Of a DNA stretch of 64,000 nucleotides, positions 8,157-16,947 are shown piece by piece. The DNA lies in contig QZDS01000001.1 of assembly GCA_009917455.1 (NCBI GenBank), positions 62,001-126,000 on the forward strand, written 5' to 3'. Numbering within the stretch: position 1 is the first letter of the stretch; the number at the start of each line of letters is the position of its first letter. Under the pieces are notes generated by a model, which saw only the letters and a list, made by a program, of their open reading frames with translations, was not told the DNA's origin and did no database searches. Position numbers and translations under genes: made by a program. Source of the stretch: a bacterium 1xD8-48 (lineage in GTDB: Bacteria; Bacillota; Clostridia; Lachnospirales; Lachnospiraceae).

Positions 8157-9131
8157 CTAATTCTGCCTGTAAATCTGCTCTCCGTATACCGGGGAATATC
8201 TTACAGGCTTTTTGCCGGCCAAATCCTCTCTGTGCATGTCCACCGCCGTAATCTGATGGTTTTCATAGGTGGTGTAATAGTAAATTCCCTTATCACAGTT
8301 ACAGCAGCAGGTATAAATAGTCGTCTCGTATTTTCCCTCCGATACCTCGCAGCATCCCCTCTGCTGGTCAACGCTTCCCAGAATATGAAAGAACTGGCTG
8401 ACACTCTCATCTTCCGAATCCCCCGATATGGAATTCATTTTTACAAAGGCAGCGCGCACGAACCGGGAGCCGGAGGATAAGTCCCCGGGCAGTCCCAGCG
8501 CCCCCATGCCACGGCTGTATGCATGAAGCGGCAGCGTATCCGAAAAACGGTTTACAGGCTCTCCCCGCGATAAATTCATGTAATTATTTAACCGGAACAT
8601 CTGCTCGTCAAAGGGCGGATTGTTGGTGAGGATTCCCGCCGGATTTTCATAAATCCTGAGCCCTTCCCTTAACGATTCCACCGTTACTGCCCCGTTTCTG
8701 TCCGCGATAATCCAGTGAAGCTGTGCCAAAGGAAGCCTGTCGTTAAATGGCGTGTTTATCAGGTTGATTCTTTCCAGTTTCTTCCGGGCCTCGCTTACCG
8801 AAGCACAGTCCCCCAGAATCCACGGAATAAATTCAAACTGAGCGATATTGTCCTTATCCTGGCGTTTCACTCCGTAAACAGCGTTTCCCACAAAATTAAG
8901 CCCGGCCATACCAAGCCCTTTTTCATTCACAGCTTCATAGTACAGCGGACAGCCCTCCTCCACGTGAGCCATTCCAATCATCCCGTAATGCCTTTCCATA
9001 TCTCCTGCTTCGCGAAAATGAAAGGCATACGCCCGGGGCGTTACCACGATTTCATCCCCATAGGAAAAATCGTAATCCAGCGTTCTTCCGAAATAGAAAT
9101 CCTTCGTTTTATAAGTTGCTGCCGTACACAT
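8157..9131 (-). CDS. bsh: Bile salt hydrolase / choloylglycine hydrolase
   Basis: This 324-residue Ntn-hydrolase splits the amide bond of glycine- or taurine-conjugated bile acids in the cytoplasm. The protein starts MCTAATYKTKDFYFGRTLDY, so Cys2 becomes the N-terminal nucleophile after Met removal. Conserved Arg and Asp follow in GRTLDYDF, Asn in GLNF, Asn in ILTNNPPFDEQ and Arg in GLPGDLSSGSRFVRAAF. The GLPGDLSS block favours bile salt hydrolase over penicillin V acylase. A TTGTAA/GATAAT promoter and a GTGAGG ribosome site precede it, so it is probably transcribed alone. Its presence points to an intestinal habitat. Confidence 0.92.
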   Translation of the reverse strand: MCTAATYKTKDFYFGRTLDYDFSYGDEIVVTPRAYAFHFREAGDMERHYGMIGMAHVEEGCPLYYEAVNEKGLGMAGLNFVGNAVYGVKRQDKDNIAQFEFIPWILGDCASVSEARKKLERINLINTPFNDRLPLAQLHWIIADRNGAVTVESLREGLRIYENPAGILTNNPPFDEQMFRLNNYMNLSRGEPVNRFSDTLPLHAYSRGMGALGLPGDLSSGSRFVRAAFVKMNSISGDSEDESVSQFFHILGSVDQQRGCCEVSEGKYETTIYTCCCNCDKGIYYYTTYENHQITAVDMHREDLAGKKPVRYSPVYGEQIYRQN

Positions 9132-9162
9132 AGCTTCGCCTCACTTTCATAGACTTAAAAGT

Positions 9163-9191
9163 ATTATCCCACAAACAGACGCTTCTTACAA
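9163..9191 (-). promoter_or_regulatory. Promoter of the bile salt hydrolase gene
   Basis: Reading leftward, TTGTAA (9191-9186) and GATAAT (9168-9163) are spaced by 17 bases, about 30 bases before the start codon. Confidence 0.65.
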
Positions 9192-9358
9192 CACAGGGCA
9201 AATTTTAATTGCGGAATATTTTTCCTGTGGTTTTGCGCCCTGTTCTCTATAGAAATTATCCATTTTGCCGATATATATAACAGAACATATAAATTTTAAT
9301 CCAGGGAGGGATTGTCAAAGCATACGGATATGAATCGCTTTATAAAGTTCAGGCGGTC

Positions 9359-9574
9359 ATGGTGATACCGCCTCTTAAGAAAACCTTTTCCGACGAGAAA
9401 AAGCACCAGTCCAGACAGAAACATTCCAGTTCTCCGGCCAAAGGAATTTTTTCGGAAATACTGGACAAATCATGTAAGAAAGAGCAGCAGAATAACATCC
9501 ATATCCGCACAAACGGATATACCAGAAACGCTCTTCCTTACGTCACCTTCATCAATCTGCGGGAGTACAGCTGA
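9359..9574 (+). CDS. Small conserved-looking protein of unknown function
   Basis: This 71-residue charged protein is of no family I recognise. It has a Lys/Ser-rich middle, GIFSEILDKSCKKEQQ, and ends GYTRNALPYVTFINLREYS, which reads like folded sequence. The frame is open back to about 9293 and the upstream text (IVKAYGYESLYKVQAV) also looks protein-like. A strong GGGAGGG lies at 9304-9310, but no ATG, GTG or TTG in this frame follows it at the right distance. The true start may therefore be non-standard or further upstream; ATG 9359 is the first usual codon. A clear terminator follows at 9607, which supports a real transcript. Confidence 0.5.
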   Translation: MVIPPLKKTFSDEKKHQSRQKHSSSPAKGIFSEILDKSCKKEQQNNIHIRTNGYTRNALPYVTFINLREYS

Positions 9575-9606
9575 CGCAGAGCAAATGGAATCACCTATAA
9601 TCAGGC

Positions 9607-9650
9607 GGGCTGCCTTACCGGGGGTTTACCGGCACGGCAGCCCCTTTCTG
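9607..9650 (+). terminator. Intrinsic terminator after the small ORF
   Basis: GGGCTGCC (9607-9614) pairs with GGCAGCCC (9636-9643), with an inner CCGG/CCGG pairing, followed by a CTTTCTG tail. Confidence 0.6.
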
Positions 9651-9718
9651 CCTTACATAAAAATTCTTTTTATATGAATAAATTCTAAACAATTTGTAAA
9701 CTGTCCATTTTTTACTTG

Positions 9719-9747
9719 TTGAAAGTGAATTTACATGTTAAGATAAT
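9719..9747 (+). promoter_or_regulatory. Promoter of the citrate synthase gene
   Basis: TTGAAA and GATAAT are spaced by 17 bases, about 120 bases upstream of the start codon. The leader between them and the gene shows no recognisable riboswitch. Confidence 0.6.
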
Positions 9748-9868
9748 TATGTCATTTTTCTGAAATGTTCTATCTTTTCTTGCAATTAACTGACAATGTT
9801 ATTCATTGTTCTTTGTTAGAAATCCGGACTTCAATTGACAATTTATACATAGAAAGGAGTATTTACAT

Positions 9869-11239
9869 ATGGATTATAATTCTTTTTCCGAAATTACCCC
9901 CGATATCGTGCGCCTTGCAAAGCTCAGCGAAGAGGCTGATATCATAGACTCAGAACTTTTTACCAGGTATGATGTCAAAAGAGGTCTCCGGGACTTAAAC
10001 GGCAAGGGCGTTCTGGCCGGCCTTACCAATATTTCGGACGTCCGCGCCAAGGAAGTGGTTGACGGCGTTGAAGTTCCCGTCCACGGACAGCTCTTTTACC
10101 GCGGCTACAACATCAGGGATTTGGTGAACGGCTTTACAAATGAAAACCGCTTCGGCTTTGAGGAGATTACCTACCTGCTTTTATTTGACCGGCTGCCGGA
10201 TACGAAGGAGCTTGAAAACTTCCGAAAGCTTCTTTCAGGATACCGTTCCCTTCCCACCAGCTTTGTCAGAGATATCATCATGAAAGCGCCAAGCAGCGAT
10301 ATGATGAATACACTGGCACGAAGCGTCCTTACGCTGTATTCCTACGACGAAAGAGCTGACGATGTTTCTCTGCCCAATGTACTGCGTCAGTGCCTGCAGC
10401 TCATCAGCATGTTTCCGCTTCTGTCCATCTATGGCTATCAGGCATACTGCCATTATCATGACGGCAAGAGCCTTTTTATCCATCAGCCCGACCCGGAGCT
10501 TTCAACTGCTGAAAATATTCTGCGGATTTTGCGCCCCGACAGCGCCTACACCCCCTTAGAGGCAAAGCTTCTTGATGTGGCGCTGGTGCTTCACATGGAG
10601 CATGGCGGCGGTAACAATTCCTCCTTTACCACCCATGTGGTTACCTCCTCCCTGACGGACACCTACTCCGTAATTGCAGCGGCTATCGGTTCCCTGAAAG
10701 GCCCCCGCCACGGCGGCGCCAACATTAAGGTTGTACAGATGTTCGAGGAAATGAAACAGGAGGTAACAGACTGGACCGATGAGGAAGAAGTTGGTAATTA
10801 CTTAAAGCGGCTTCTCCACAAGGAGGCCTTTGACCATGCCGGTCTGATTTACGGCGTGGGTCATGCCATTTATTCAAAGTCCGACCCCCGTGCCGTCATC
10901 TTCAAAACCTTCGTGGAAAAGCTCTCAGTGGAAAAGGGCCTTGAAAAAGAATTTGCGCTGTACTCTCTGGTTGAGCGGCTTGCGCCTGAAATTATCGCCG
11001 GCGAAAGGCAGATGTACAAGGGCGTCAGCATTAACGTGGACTTCTACTCCGGCTTCGTTTATCATATGCTGGGACTTCCCATGGAGCTTTACACGCCTAT
11101 CTTTGCCATCGCGCGTATCTGTGGCTGGAGCGCTCACCGCATGGAAGAGCTGGCAAACAACGGCAAGATTATCCGTCCGGCTTATAAGCCGATTTGCCCG
11201 TACCGCGATTATGTGGATATTGCGGAGAGGGAGAACTGA
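9869..11239 (+). CDS. gltA: Citrate synthase
   Basis: This 456-residue enzyme condenses oxaloacetate with acetyl-CoA. Active-site elements are visible: histidine in VLHMEHGGGNNSS, histidine in KGPRHGGANIKVV, GVGHAIYSKSDPRA (substrate loop and catalytic Asp) and arginines near the C-terminus. The N-terminus is longer than in hexameric Gram-negative enzymes, as is common in Firmicutes. AGAAAGGAG precedes the ATG. It stands alone, with no aconitase or isocitrate dehydrogenase beside it; in such anaerobes it feeds glutamate synthesis (family knowledge). Confidence 0.95.
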   Translation: MDYNSFSEITPDIVRLAKLSEEADIIDSELFTRYDVKRGLRDLNGKGVLAGLTNISDVRAKEVVDGVEVPVHGQLFYRGYNIRDLVNGFTNENRFGFEEITYLLLFDRLPDTKELENFRKLLSGYRSLPTSFVRDIIMKAPSSDMMNTLARSVLTLYSYDERADDVSLPNVLRQCLQLISMFPLLSIYGYQAYCHYHDGKSLFIHQPDPELSTAENILRILRPDSAYTPLEAKLLDVALVLHMEHGGGNNSSFTTHVVTSSLTDTYSVIAAAIGSLKGPRHGGANIKVVQMFEEMKQEVTDWTDEEEVGNYLKRLLHKEAFDHAGLIYGVGHAIYSKSDPRAVIFKTFVEKLSVEKGLEKEFALYSLVERLAPEIIAGERQMYKGVSINVDFYSGFVYHMLGLPMELYTPIFAIARICGWSAHRMEELANNGKIIRPAYKPICPYRDYVDIAEREN

Positions 11240-11247
11240 CTCCCGGC

Positions 11248-11276
11248 TTGTAAATCTCAGAGGTTTATAGTAGTAT
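11248..11276 (+). promoter_or_regulatory. Possible promoter of the Rpn-type nuclease gene
   Basis: TTGTAA and TAGTAT lie 17 bases apart in the 58-base gap after citrate synthase. This would give the nuclease gene its own promoter rather than read-through. Confidence 0.4.
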
Positions 11277-11297
11277 AAAATTACGAAAAGGAAAAGC

Positions 11298-12107
11298 ATG
11301 GATATATTAACAGCAACAGAACTGCAGCATCAAAAAGATTTACAACGTCTTCGTGACTTACGACCTATGGACGATGACTTCATGCGTTGTCTTTTCAAGG
11401 ATAATATTCCATTAGCAGAATTCGTGTTACGCATTATCACCGGCAAACAGGATTTGATAATTACTGATTGTAAAACACAAAAAGACATGAAAAGGCTGGC
11501 TGGGGCGCGTTCTATCTGCTTAGATGTATATGGAACGGATTCAACCGGCCAAAGATATGATTTGGAAATACAAAGACAGGAAAAGGGAGCGGACCCCCAC
11601 AGGGCAAGATATCATTCCAGCGTAATAGATATAGAAAACCTTCATTCAGGGCAGGAATTTAAAGAGCTGCCGAACACTTATACGATTTTCATTATCGAGA
11701 AAGACTTTTATGGCAAGGGAAAACCGGTTTATCCCATCGAAAGAATCAATCTCGCAACTGGCAAATCTTTTGATGACGGAACGCATATTCTTTATGTGAA
11801 TGGTGAATACCGTGGAGAATCCCGGCTTGGAAAACTCATGCACGATTTTAACTGTACCAAAGCAGATGATATGAATTTTGAACTTATGTCAGAACGAACA
11901 AGGTATTTGAAAGAAAATCCGAAGGGAGTGAGTGAAATGTGTCGCATTATGGAAGATATGAGGAATGAATCCTTAAATGAAGGAATACAGGAGGAAAAGC
12001 GGATGACAGTAATCCGAATGTTGACAGATGGAATGTTGACGCTCGAAAAAATTGCGGAATATTCAGGGCTTCCCCTCGACGAAGTAAAAAAACTGAAAGC
12101 AGAATAA
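11298..12107 (+). CDS. Rpn family PD-(D/E)XK nuclease / putative transposase
   Basis: This 269-residue protein belongs to the recombination-promoting nuclease group once annotated as transposase_31-like. The N-terminus DDDFMRCLFKDN is followed by a nuclease core with CLDVYGTDSTGQ and DLEIQRQE, giving the D...ExQ pattern. The C-terminal third is helical, with MTVIRMLTDGMLTLEKIAEY reading like a small DNA-binding helix pair. Members cut DNA and spread by unclear means. It is wedged between citrate synthase and a bidirectional terminator with its own promoter, as expected for an inserted accessory gene. No flanking inverted repeats were seen. Confidence 0.85.
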   Translation: MDILTATELQHQKDLQRLRDLRPMDDDFMRCLFKDNIPLAEFVLRIITGKQDLIITDCKTQKDMKRLAGARSICLDVYGTDSTGQRYDLEIQRQEKGADPHRARYHSSVIDIENLHSGQEFKELPNTYTIFIIEKDFYGKGKPVYPIERINLATGKSFDDGTHILYVNGEYRGESRLGKLMHDFNCTKADDMNFELMSERTRYLKENPKGVSEMCRIMEDMRNESLNEGIQEEKRMTVIRMLTDGMLTLEKIAEYSGLPLDEVKKLKAE

Positions 12108-12117
12108 ACTTCTTAAA

Positions 12118-12165
12118 TAAACACCGGTCAGGAATTTGAAAGCAAATTCCCGGCCGGCGTTTATC
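12118..12165. terminator. Bidirectional terminator between convergent genes
   Basis: A long stem of AAACACCGG...CCGGCGTTT with an inner GGAATTTG/CAAATTCC pairing lies between the converging genes ending at 12107 and 12172. T-rich or A-rich flanks occur on both sides. Confidence 0.7.
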
Positions 12166-12171
12166 TTTAAA

Positions 12172-14256
12172 TCAGATGCCCATTTCCAGCTCCGTACTCA
12201 CCTTACTTTGCAGCAATATTTTCAGCACCGCATAAGCGTCTGCACCCGAGATGCAATGGGATTTCCGGTAATATTCAGGAATATACCTCAGATAATCCTC
12301 TGCAAAATCCAGAATCCCCCTTTGTATCTGCATAACCCGCTGCGGCTCCGTATCCGGCTCTTTAAATACAAACCGGTATCCTTCGCCCTCCCTATCCGTC
12401 ACAATATCCGCAAGGCTTCCCTCCTTCGATGAAAGGAGCTGCTCTACAAGTAAATTATGGTTTTTGCCCGGATTGTGCCATTTCCAGTTTTCCCGGTTTA
12501 GCTCCTGGGAATACAGATAACTTACCAGCTTTCCGGTATAAAGAAAAGGCTCCGTCGCATCAGGCTCCGCATTATGAAAGGTGTTGGTTCCGGCTATAAT
12601 TCCGGTTATCTCACAATCCGGCTTCCACTCTCTTTTCACCAGCAAATCCAGCGAAAGCGCCCCGCTTCCCGCCCAGCCCACATCTACGGCAACAGCATGA
12701 CAGCAGTTTTCAAGAACCCTGCGGTAATAACGTCCTGCCGCCTCCGCGGAATCCTCATAGTGCATAAGCACCTCTGACCAGTGTGATATCAAATATTCTT
12801 TTACCATAGCGGCATTTTTATCCGTCAGATGGCTTTCCGGCGCAAGTCCGCTGCGACTTTCCGCAACGGCTTTATCGCTCTCATTTGCCTCCCCGCAAAA
12901 ATCCGCAAGCATATCCATAAGCCTCATGCTGCGGAAAATATCCGCCAGACAATAACCGCCGTTAATCTTATGGTCAACAAAGCGGCGCATGAAATCATAA
13001 CGGTCATATTTTGCAAGAAGCCTGACGGCTACCGTTCTTGACCAGTAAACATATTCTGCCTTGCAACAGGACATATCTGAACTTGCTTTCCCCTTCTTTT
13101 GGTAGAGCCTGCGGTACACCTTATCAAGTATTTCTCCGTCCCTGGACAAAAAAAGAATCTTATCTGTGCCATGTGTGATTGCATAATTATGCACAAACTG
13201 ACAGTATCCGACCGCAAAAATCCCGCCGTAAATATAGCCCAGCTCATAATCCGCCGAATATCCGGTAAGACCGTTATGTATTCTGCCGTTGACAATGCCC
13301 CTGTACAGAGAACCGGTTACAACAGACATATCCTCCGCCCGGTAAGGCATACCGGCAATATTGACATTCCGGTAAAGAATGGACTCCCATCCCGCTTCCC
13401 TTGCCCGCTTCCCGTCAGATTCGGGATTGTCCCCGATATGAATATACTGTAGTTCCTCCCCGTAATGCCGGGCAATTTCCCTATACAGCTTTCCATCTGC
13501 CTTGGATTCCTGCTCAAAACAGGATACAAATATCTCCTCGATACCAGTATATCCGCACTTTTCAAGCATTGCATGAAGAATGTCCCGGGAAAGATACATA
13601 TCCGAAGTGCAGATAATCTTTTTCCCCGTATTCTTTATCTTTTCCTGCAAAAGGAAAAATACTTCCTTCATGTATGGATTGGCGAAACAGAACGCAAGCT
13701 CCGTTTCAGTCTCCGCCTGCATTCCCGCCACTTTAGAAATCCCGGTTTCAGTCTCCAGTTCCCCGTAAATCTGCGCCAGTGTAACCTCATAACTTCCTGT
13801 GCTTTCATAGGCTTTCCGGCGCGTCTCCTGCTCCGCCATGCGACGGATTCTCTCAAAGTCCATAAAATGCAGCTTTTCCCCCACAAAGAAAAACAAATCT
13901 GCAGGCGCCGCAACAGGTCGGAGTATCAGAGTATCAAAAATATCAAACGAAATGATATCTGCCGCGGAAAGAGCCTCCGCCAGCTCCTCTGGCGTCTTTT
14001 GCAATGACAGCTGCGATTCCGGGCGTCCGGGAATACTTTTCCTGCTGTCAGGATAAAGGATTTCCCGCTGCATATCGCGGAAACCGGCCAGCCAGAGAAG
14101 GTTCATCCATAAGAGGGACGCCCACGCATATAGCCGTCCCCGTGTTCCCGTTTTTTCCAGACGCAGCTTGTAATATTTCTTTTGAATGACAGGTATGCGG
14201 TTTACGAGCATTTGATATAGGTGAATCCTCAATTTCATTCTACTCCATCCCTTCAC
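12172..14256 (-). CDS. COG5610-type HAD protein with C-terminal domain of unknown function
   Basis: This 694-residue protein has a HAD phosphatase domain at about 95-320 with SFDIFDTLIL (nucleophile motif), CTSDMYLSR (motif II) and YIHIGDNPESDG (motif IV). It is followed by a second conserved domain (about 330-620) with KILFLSRDGEIL, YWSRTVAVR and AVDVGWAGSG. The same C-terminal domain occurs at 25251-27374 (with HAD) and 33392-34888 (without), both inside the glycan cluster. Such proteins are commonly found in surface-polysaccharide loci, but no reaction is established to my knowledge. This copy lies outside the cluster, separated from it by the Rpn and AbiEi genes, and may be a displaced part of it. 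Start at 14256 is the first ATG in frame. Confidence 0.8.
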   Translation of the reverse strand: MKGWSRMKLRIHLYQMLVNRIPVIQKKYYKLRLEKTGTRGRLYAWASLLWMNLLWLAGFRDMQREILYPDSRKSIPGRPESQLSLQKTPEELAEALSAADIISFDIFDTLILRPVAAPADLFFFVGEKLHFMDFERIRRMAEQETRRKAYESTGSYEVTLAQIYGELETETGISKVAGMQAETETELAFCFANPYMKEVFFLLQEKIKNTGKKIICTSDMYLSRDILHAMLEKCGYTGIEEIFVSCFEQESKADGKLYREIARHYGEELQYIHIGDNPESDGKRAREAGWESILYRNVNIAGMPYRAEDMSVVTGSLYRGIVNGRIHNGLTGYSADYELGYIYGGIFAVGYCQFVHNYAITHGTDKILFLSRDGEILDKVYRRLYQKKGKASSDMSCCKAEYVYWSRTVAVRLLAKYDRYDFMRRFVDHKINGGYCLADIFRSMRLMDMLADFCGEANESDKAVAESRSGLAPESHLTDKNAAMVKEYLISHWSEVLMHYEDSAEAAGRYYRRVLENCCHAVAVDVGWAGSGALSLDLLVKREWKPDCEITGIIAGTNTFHNAEPDATEPFLYTGKLVSYLYSQELNRENWKWHNPGKNHNLLVEQLLSSKEGSLADIVTDREGEGYRFVFKEPDTEPQRVMQIQRGILDFAEDYLRYIPEYYRKSHCISGADAYAVLKILLQSKVSTELEMGI

Positions 14257-14315
14257 TGTGAGGAAAAATTAAAAAACAGGCAAACAACGGCCAGAGCGCT
14301 TCGCAAACTGTCCTT

Positions 14316-14376
14316 ATGCTAAAAAAAGTGTAAAACCCCTGATAATTCAGTCGGCTTTACACTCTGCTTTTAGCAT
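14316..14376. repeat. 61-bp near-perfect inverted repeat
   Basis: ATGCTAAAA (14316-14324) pairs with TTTTAGCAT (14368-14376), and inside it AAGTGTAAA pairs with TTTACACT, giving nearly 20 pairs with one small bulge and a loop of about 20 bases. It is in the gap between the COG5610 gene start and the AbiEi stop. It could be a terminator for the AbiEi gene, a regulatory hairpin or a small repeat element. Nothing else is visible in 14277-14511. Confidence 0.55.
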
Positions 14377-14511
14377 ATCTTCTGACTGTAGTCTATTATG
14401 TATTTGACGGTGGCACAGGTATCTTCAAATGAAATATCTTTTGCATCACATGACTGCTACTTCGTTTTTTGCTTGTCCTCGCTAATACATGTTTTAGAGA
14501 ATTTCGGGTTA

Positions 14512-15101
14512 TCACAGAAGTACCTCTATATAATGCAATATCTTTGGTCTTACTCTTAGCTGTTCCGCATATTTCATCAGCCTGTGTATATCTTTTTCTT
14601 TAGAAGCCGCATATCGCTTCATTGCTTCCTTTACCACCTGAATATCACTGCCACTACCACGGACAATATCGCACAATGATCTCTCAACACCATACACTTT
14701 AACAAGGTTCCCACAAGGCGAGTCTATTTCTACGGTTCCAAATGAATAATTATCCGGTACGACACGTTTTACAATAATGTTTTCCAGCTTCAATGATGGC
14801 GTATTATATCCTTTTGGAAATGTCATCGTGTATTTAGCCGGTGTTCTGTCGGAATATCCCAATAGGTACAATGCAGTATCATGGGAATAAATACCACGTC
14901 CATATCTGCATTGAAGCAGGTAAAATTCATCTTCCCACATATCACTCCGCACATAAATTCCCCGTCCATAACGATATAATTCTCCATCCTTTACAAGTTC
15001 CTGCAATACGCTTCGGTGTATTCCAGATTTTGTTACCTGTCTTGCCGTAATTGTGCCATTTGAGGAATTTTCCAAAAGTGCCTTTTTATATTTTCAGACA
15101 C
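14512..15101 (-). CDS. AbiEi-type antitoxin / transcriptional regulator, no toxin gene adjacent
   Basis: This protein of about 196 residues is of the type IV toxin-antitoxin antitoxin family. The N-terminal winged helix reads ITARQVTKSGIHRSVLQELV then GELYRYGRGIYV, the hallmark of AbiEi_4. The C-terminal part has SHDTALYLLGYSD, TMTFPKGY and YGVERSLCDIVRG, also family features. The GTG at 15101 keeps the first helix (SENIKKALLENSS) expected by family length; a TTG at 15075 with AAAAAGG before it is the alternative. In complete systems a nucleotidyltransferase toxin (AbiEii) follows; here the 250 bases downstream hold no such gene. It is an orphan antitoxin or a stand-alone regulator. Confidence 0.8.
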
Positions 15102-15156
15102 ATCATATTACGCATAAATAATGTGTGGTTGTTAACGAATTGGAGTGTATGACACA

Positions 15157-16152
15157 CTAATTTTGCATAGATAAATATTTGTTTTTAATTTGTTTTCCGT
15201 CCATATAGTCCGCCTCACTGAGTCCGACGCTCTCACAGGCCTCGCTTAAATCTATGTGAAATTTCTCCATAATCCTGTCCACCGCTTCAATCAAACCCTT
15301 ACGGCGGCCGTCTGCTTCACCCCTGTCATAGCCGGCTTTTTCGCCCTCACTGTATCCGTCCTCGTGCAGCTCTCTCCTGATATATTCTTCATTATATTCA
15401 TAGATTGACATAGCAACCACCTCGCTTCTCTGCTCCAGAAAAAAATCCTTTATGATATCCTTCTCAATACACTCAGCAACCGCTGACTCTGCCGCTTCTT
15501 TAAGCTCCATAATTTCCATGTTTTTCCTGACAGCAGCCACGAAATAAGCATATCCATAAAGAGACGGGCTTTTGTCAAGTAAATCTTTATTATGCTCCAG
15601 ATTGATATTCAGTGTCTGCACGGTAAGCTCCATGCATCCTTTATCAGCAGATATTCCTTTCGCAGGCGTCTCGTAAGAATCCGAAAGTCTCTGTATAAAT
15701 TTTTCTTCCCTTCGCTCTTTTCCGTTATAAAACACCACATAATGCGGTATTGGAATTGTAATTCTCCTGTTACTGCTTAAATCAACGTCTCCAAGTATTT
15801 TCTTGTATAAATCGGCAAAATACAAAAACCCCCTAAGCGGCATGTTTGGACAACAGGTAGACTGATGTTCATACAGACATAAATTACTATCAATAACAAA
15901 TGACACATCGTTTTTCATCTTAATAAAAATAGCATTATCTAATGTATTAACTTCCAGTTTCTCATGAGATGTATAGTCCGTATCATTCAGCGCATTGTAG
16001 AGTTCAAGGAGTCTCCTCCTGTCCTTAAAAAGCATTCGAAAAACCCTGTCCTTATAGGTTATATAAGGTCTGATTGCCTGTTTTGCTTTCCTTTGGTTAT
16101 TTTTCTTCTTTTTCGTCTGTGTTTTCTTTCGTGGCTGTTTTCTTTGGTTCAT
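15157..16152 (-). CDS. Rpn family PD-(D/E)XK nuclease / putative transposase
   Basis: This 331-residue protein is the second Rpn-like protein of the window and not close to the one at 11298. The very basic N-terminus (residues 1-25, QRKQPRKKTQTKKKKNNQ) is followed by YITYKDRVFRMLFKDRRRLL and a nuclease core with FVIDSNLCLYEHQST (D...ExQ). The C-terminal third contains an acidic/glycine helix, GYSEGEKAGYDRGEADG, typical of this group. ATG 16152 with AAAGGAG seven bases before it was chosen; an in-frame ATG at 16236 also has a GGGAG site, so a 359-residue form is possible. A TTGACA/TATTAT promoter lies about 290 bases upstream, leaving a long leader. Confidence 0.82.
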   Translation of the reverse strand: MNQRKQPRKKTQTKKKKNNQRKAKQAIRPYITYKDRVFRMLFKDRRRLLELYNALNDTDYTSHEKLEVNTLDNAIFIKMKNDVSFVIDSNLCLYEHQSTCCPNMPLRGFLYFADLYKKILGDVDLSSNRRITIPIPHYVVFYNGKERREEKFIQRLSDSYETPAKGISADKGCMELTVQTLNINLEHNKDLLDKSPSLYGYAYFVAAVRKNMEIMELKEAAESAVAECIEKDIIKDFFLEQRSEVVAMSIYEYNEEYIRRELHEDGYSEGEKAGYDRGEADGRRKGLIEAVDRIMEKFHIDLSEACESVGLSEADYMDGKQIKNKYLSMQN

Positions 16153-16453
16153 TGTTTTTCTCCTTTCCCTTTGCAAAGAGAAAACAATGACTGTAAAAAA
16201 ATCTCCCAACGAATTCGGCAAAATCCTTTCATGCATGTCCGGCTCCCTGCTTATTAATAGTTAGTTAATTGAAAATAGTAAGCAAGGATTCCATTCGCAA
16301 GCAGCATACAAAACATTGTGTTTTATAATCGCATTTAAACATCCGTTCTGTAAACCGCTCTTAATGTTCAACAGACAATGCACTCGATATGTGCATAAAA
16401 GATAATCAGATTGTTTGAACGTCTTTCCGTTAGAATTTCTTTGCTATGAAATT

Positions 16454-16482
16454 ATAATATCAGAAGAATTTTGGCATGTCAA
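16454..16482 (-). promoter_or_regulatory. Promoter facing the Rpn nuclease gene, long leader
   Basis: Leftward TTGACA (16482-16477) and TATTAT (16459-16454) with a 17-base spacer lie just past the stop of the VOC gene. The transcript would start near 16447 and run about 290 bases before the Rpn start. Nothing recognisable was seen in 16237-16450. Confidence 0.6.
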
Positions 16483-16499
16483 GAGACAAATAATTAAAG

Positions 16500-16904
16500 C
16501 TATTGAACTTCTAATCCAATGTCCTCTCTTTCTTCCAGCAGCTCTACCAGACCGAGCTTTGTCAGTAAAAATGCTGCTCTTTTACCGTTAAACAGCTTGG
16601 TCGGGTATGGCTGTGAGACTACTTTTGCTCCGTAATTTTCAAATTCGGATATTTTTTCTTCCATATTCTCAGTACTATAGCAGATATGATACTGGTAATT
16701 TTTACTTCTCACCAATTCTTCTACAATTTCCCCGCTCACAAGCTCTATTCTAGTTCCGTCTTCAAGAATGACCATACAGAGCTCCGCCCCTTTACGCTCG
16801 TCAAATATTTTTTCTAAAATACTGCTTACTCCGTACAGTTTTTTCAGATATTGCATCATGTAACTGATGTCGGTACAGGCGATGCCAATATGGTGAAATT
16901 TCAT
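16500..16904 (-). CDS. VOC (glyoxalase/bleomycin resistance) family protein
   Basis: This 134-residue single-domain protein begins MKFHHIGIACTDISYMMQYL, with the first metal-ligand histidine motif, and has two betaalphabetabetabeta halves. The second half has QYHICYSTENMEEKI and ends LGLVELLEER, with the distal glutamate in VELLE. Proteins of this type often sit beside FkbH genes in glycan and polyketide clusters and may epimerise or isomerise a thioester (methylmalonyl-CoA epimerase is a relative). It is the last gene of the leftward glycan cluster, 66 bases after fkbH, behind a G8 run. The role is inferred from context. Confidence 0.8.
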   Translation of the reverse strand: MKFHHIGIACTDISYMMQYLKKLYGVSSILEKIFDERKGAELCMVILEDGTRIELVSGEIVEELVRSKNYQYHICYSTENMEEKISEFENYGAKVVSQPYPTKLFNGKRAAFLLTKLGLVELLEEREDIGLEVQ

Positions 16905-16947
16905 AGTGTGTTCCTCTCACTTTAAATTGTAGCGGTATTTAAATATA

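Noticed and set aside
9765-9947. A 60-codon frame overlapping the start of citrate synthase
   Set aside because: It lies mostly in the leader and enters the citrate synthase gene in another frame with no ribosome site.
11298-16236. A transposon with terminal repeats around the Rpn genes
   Set aside because: No matching terminal inverted repeats or target duplications were found by eye around either Rpn gene.
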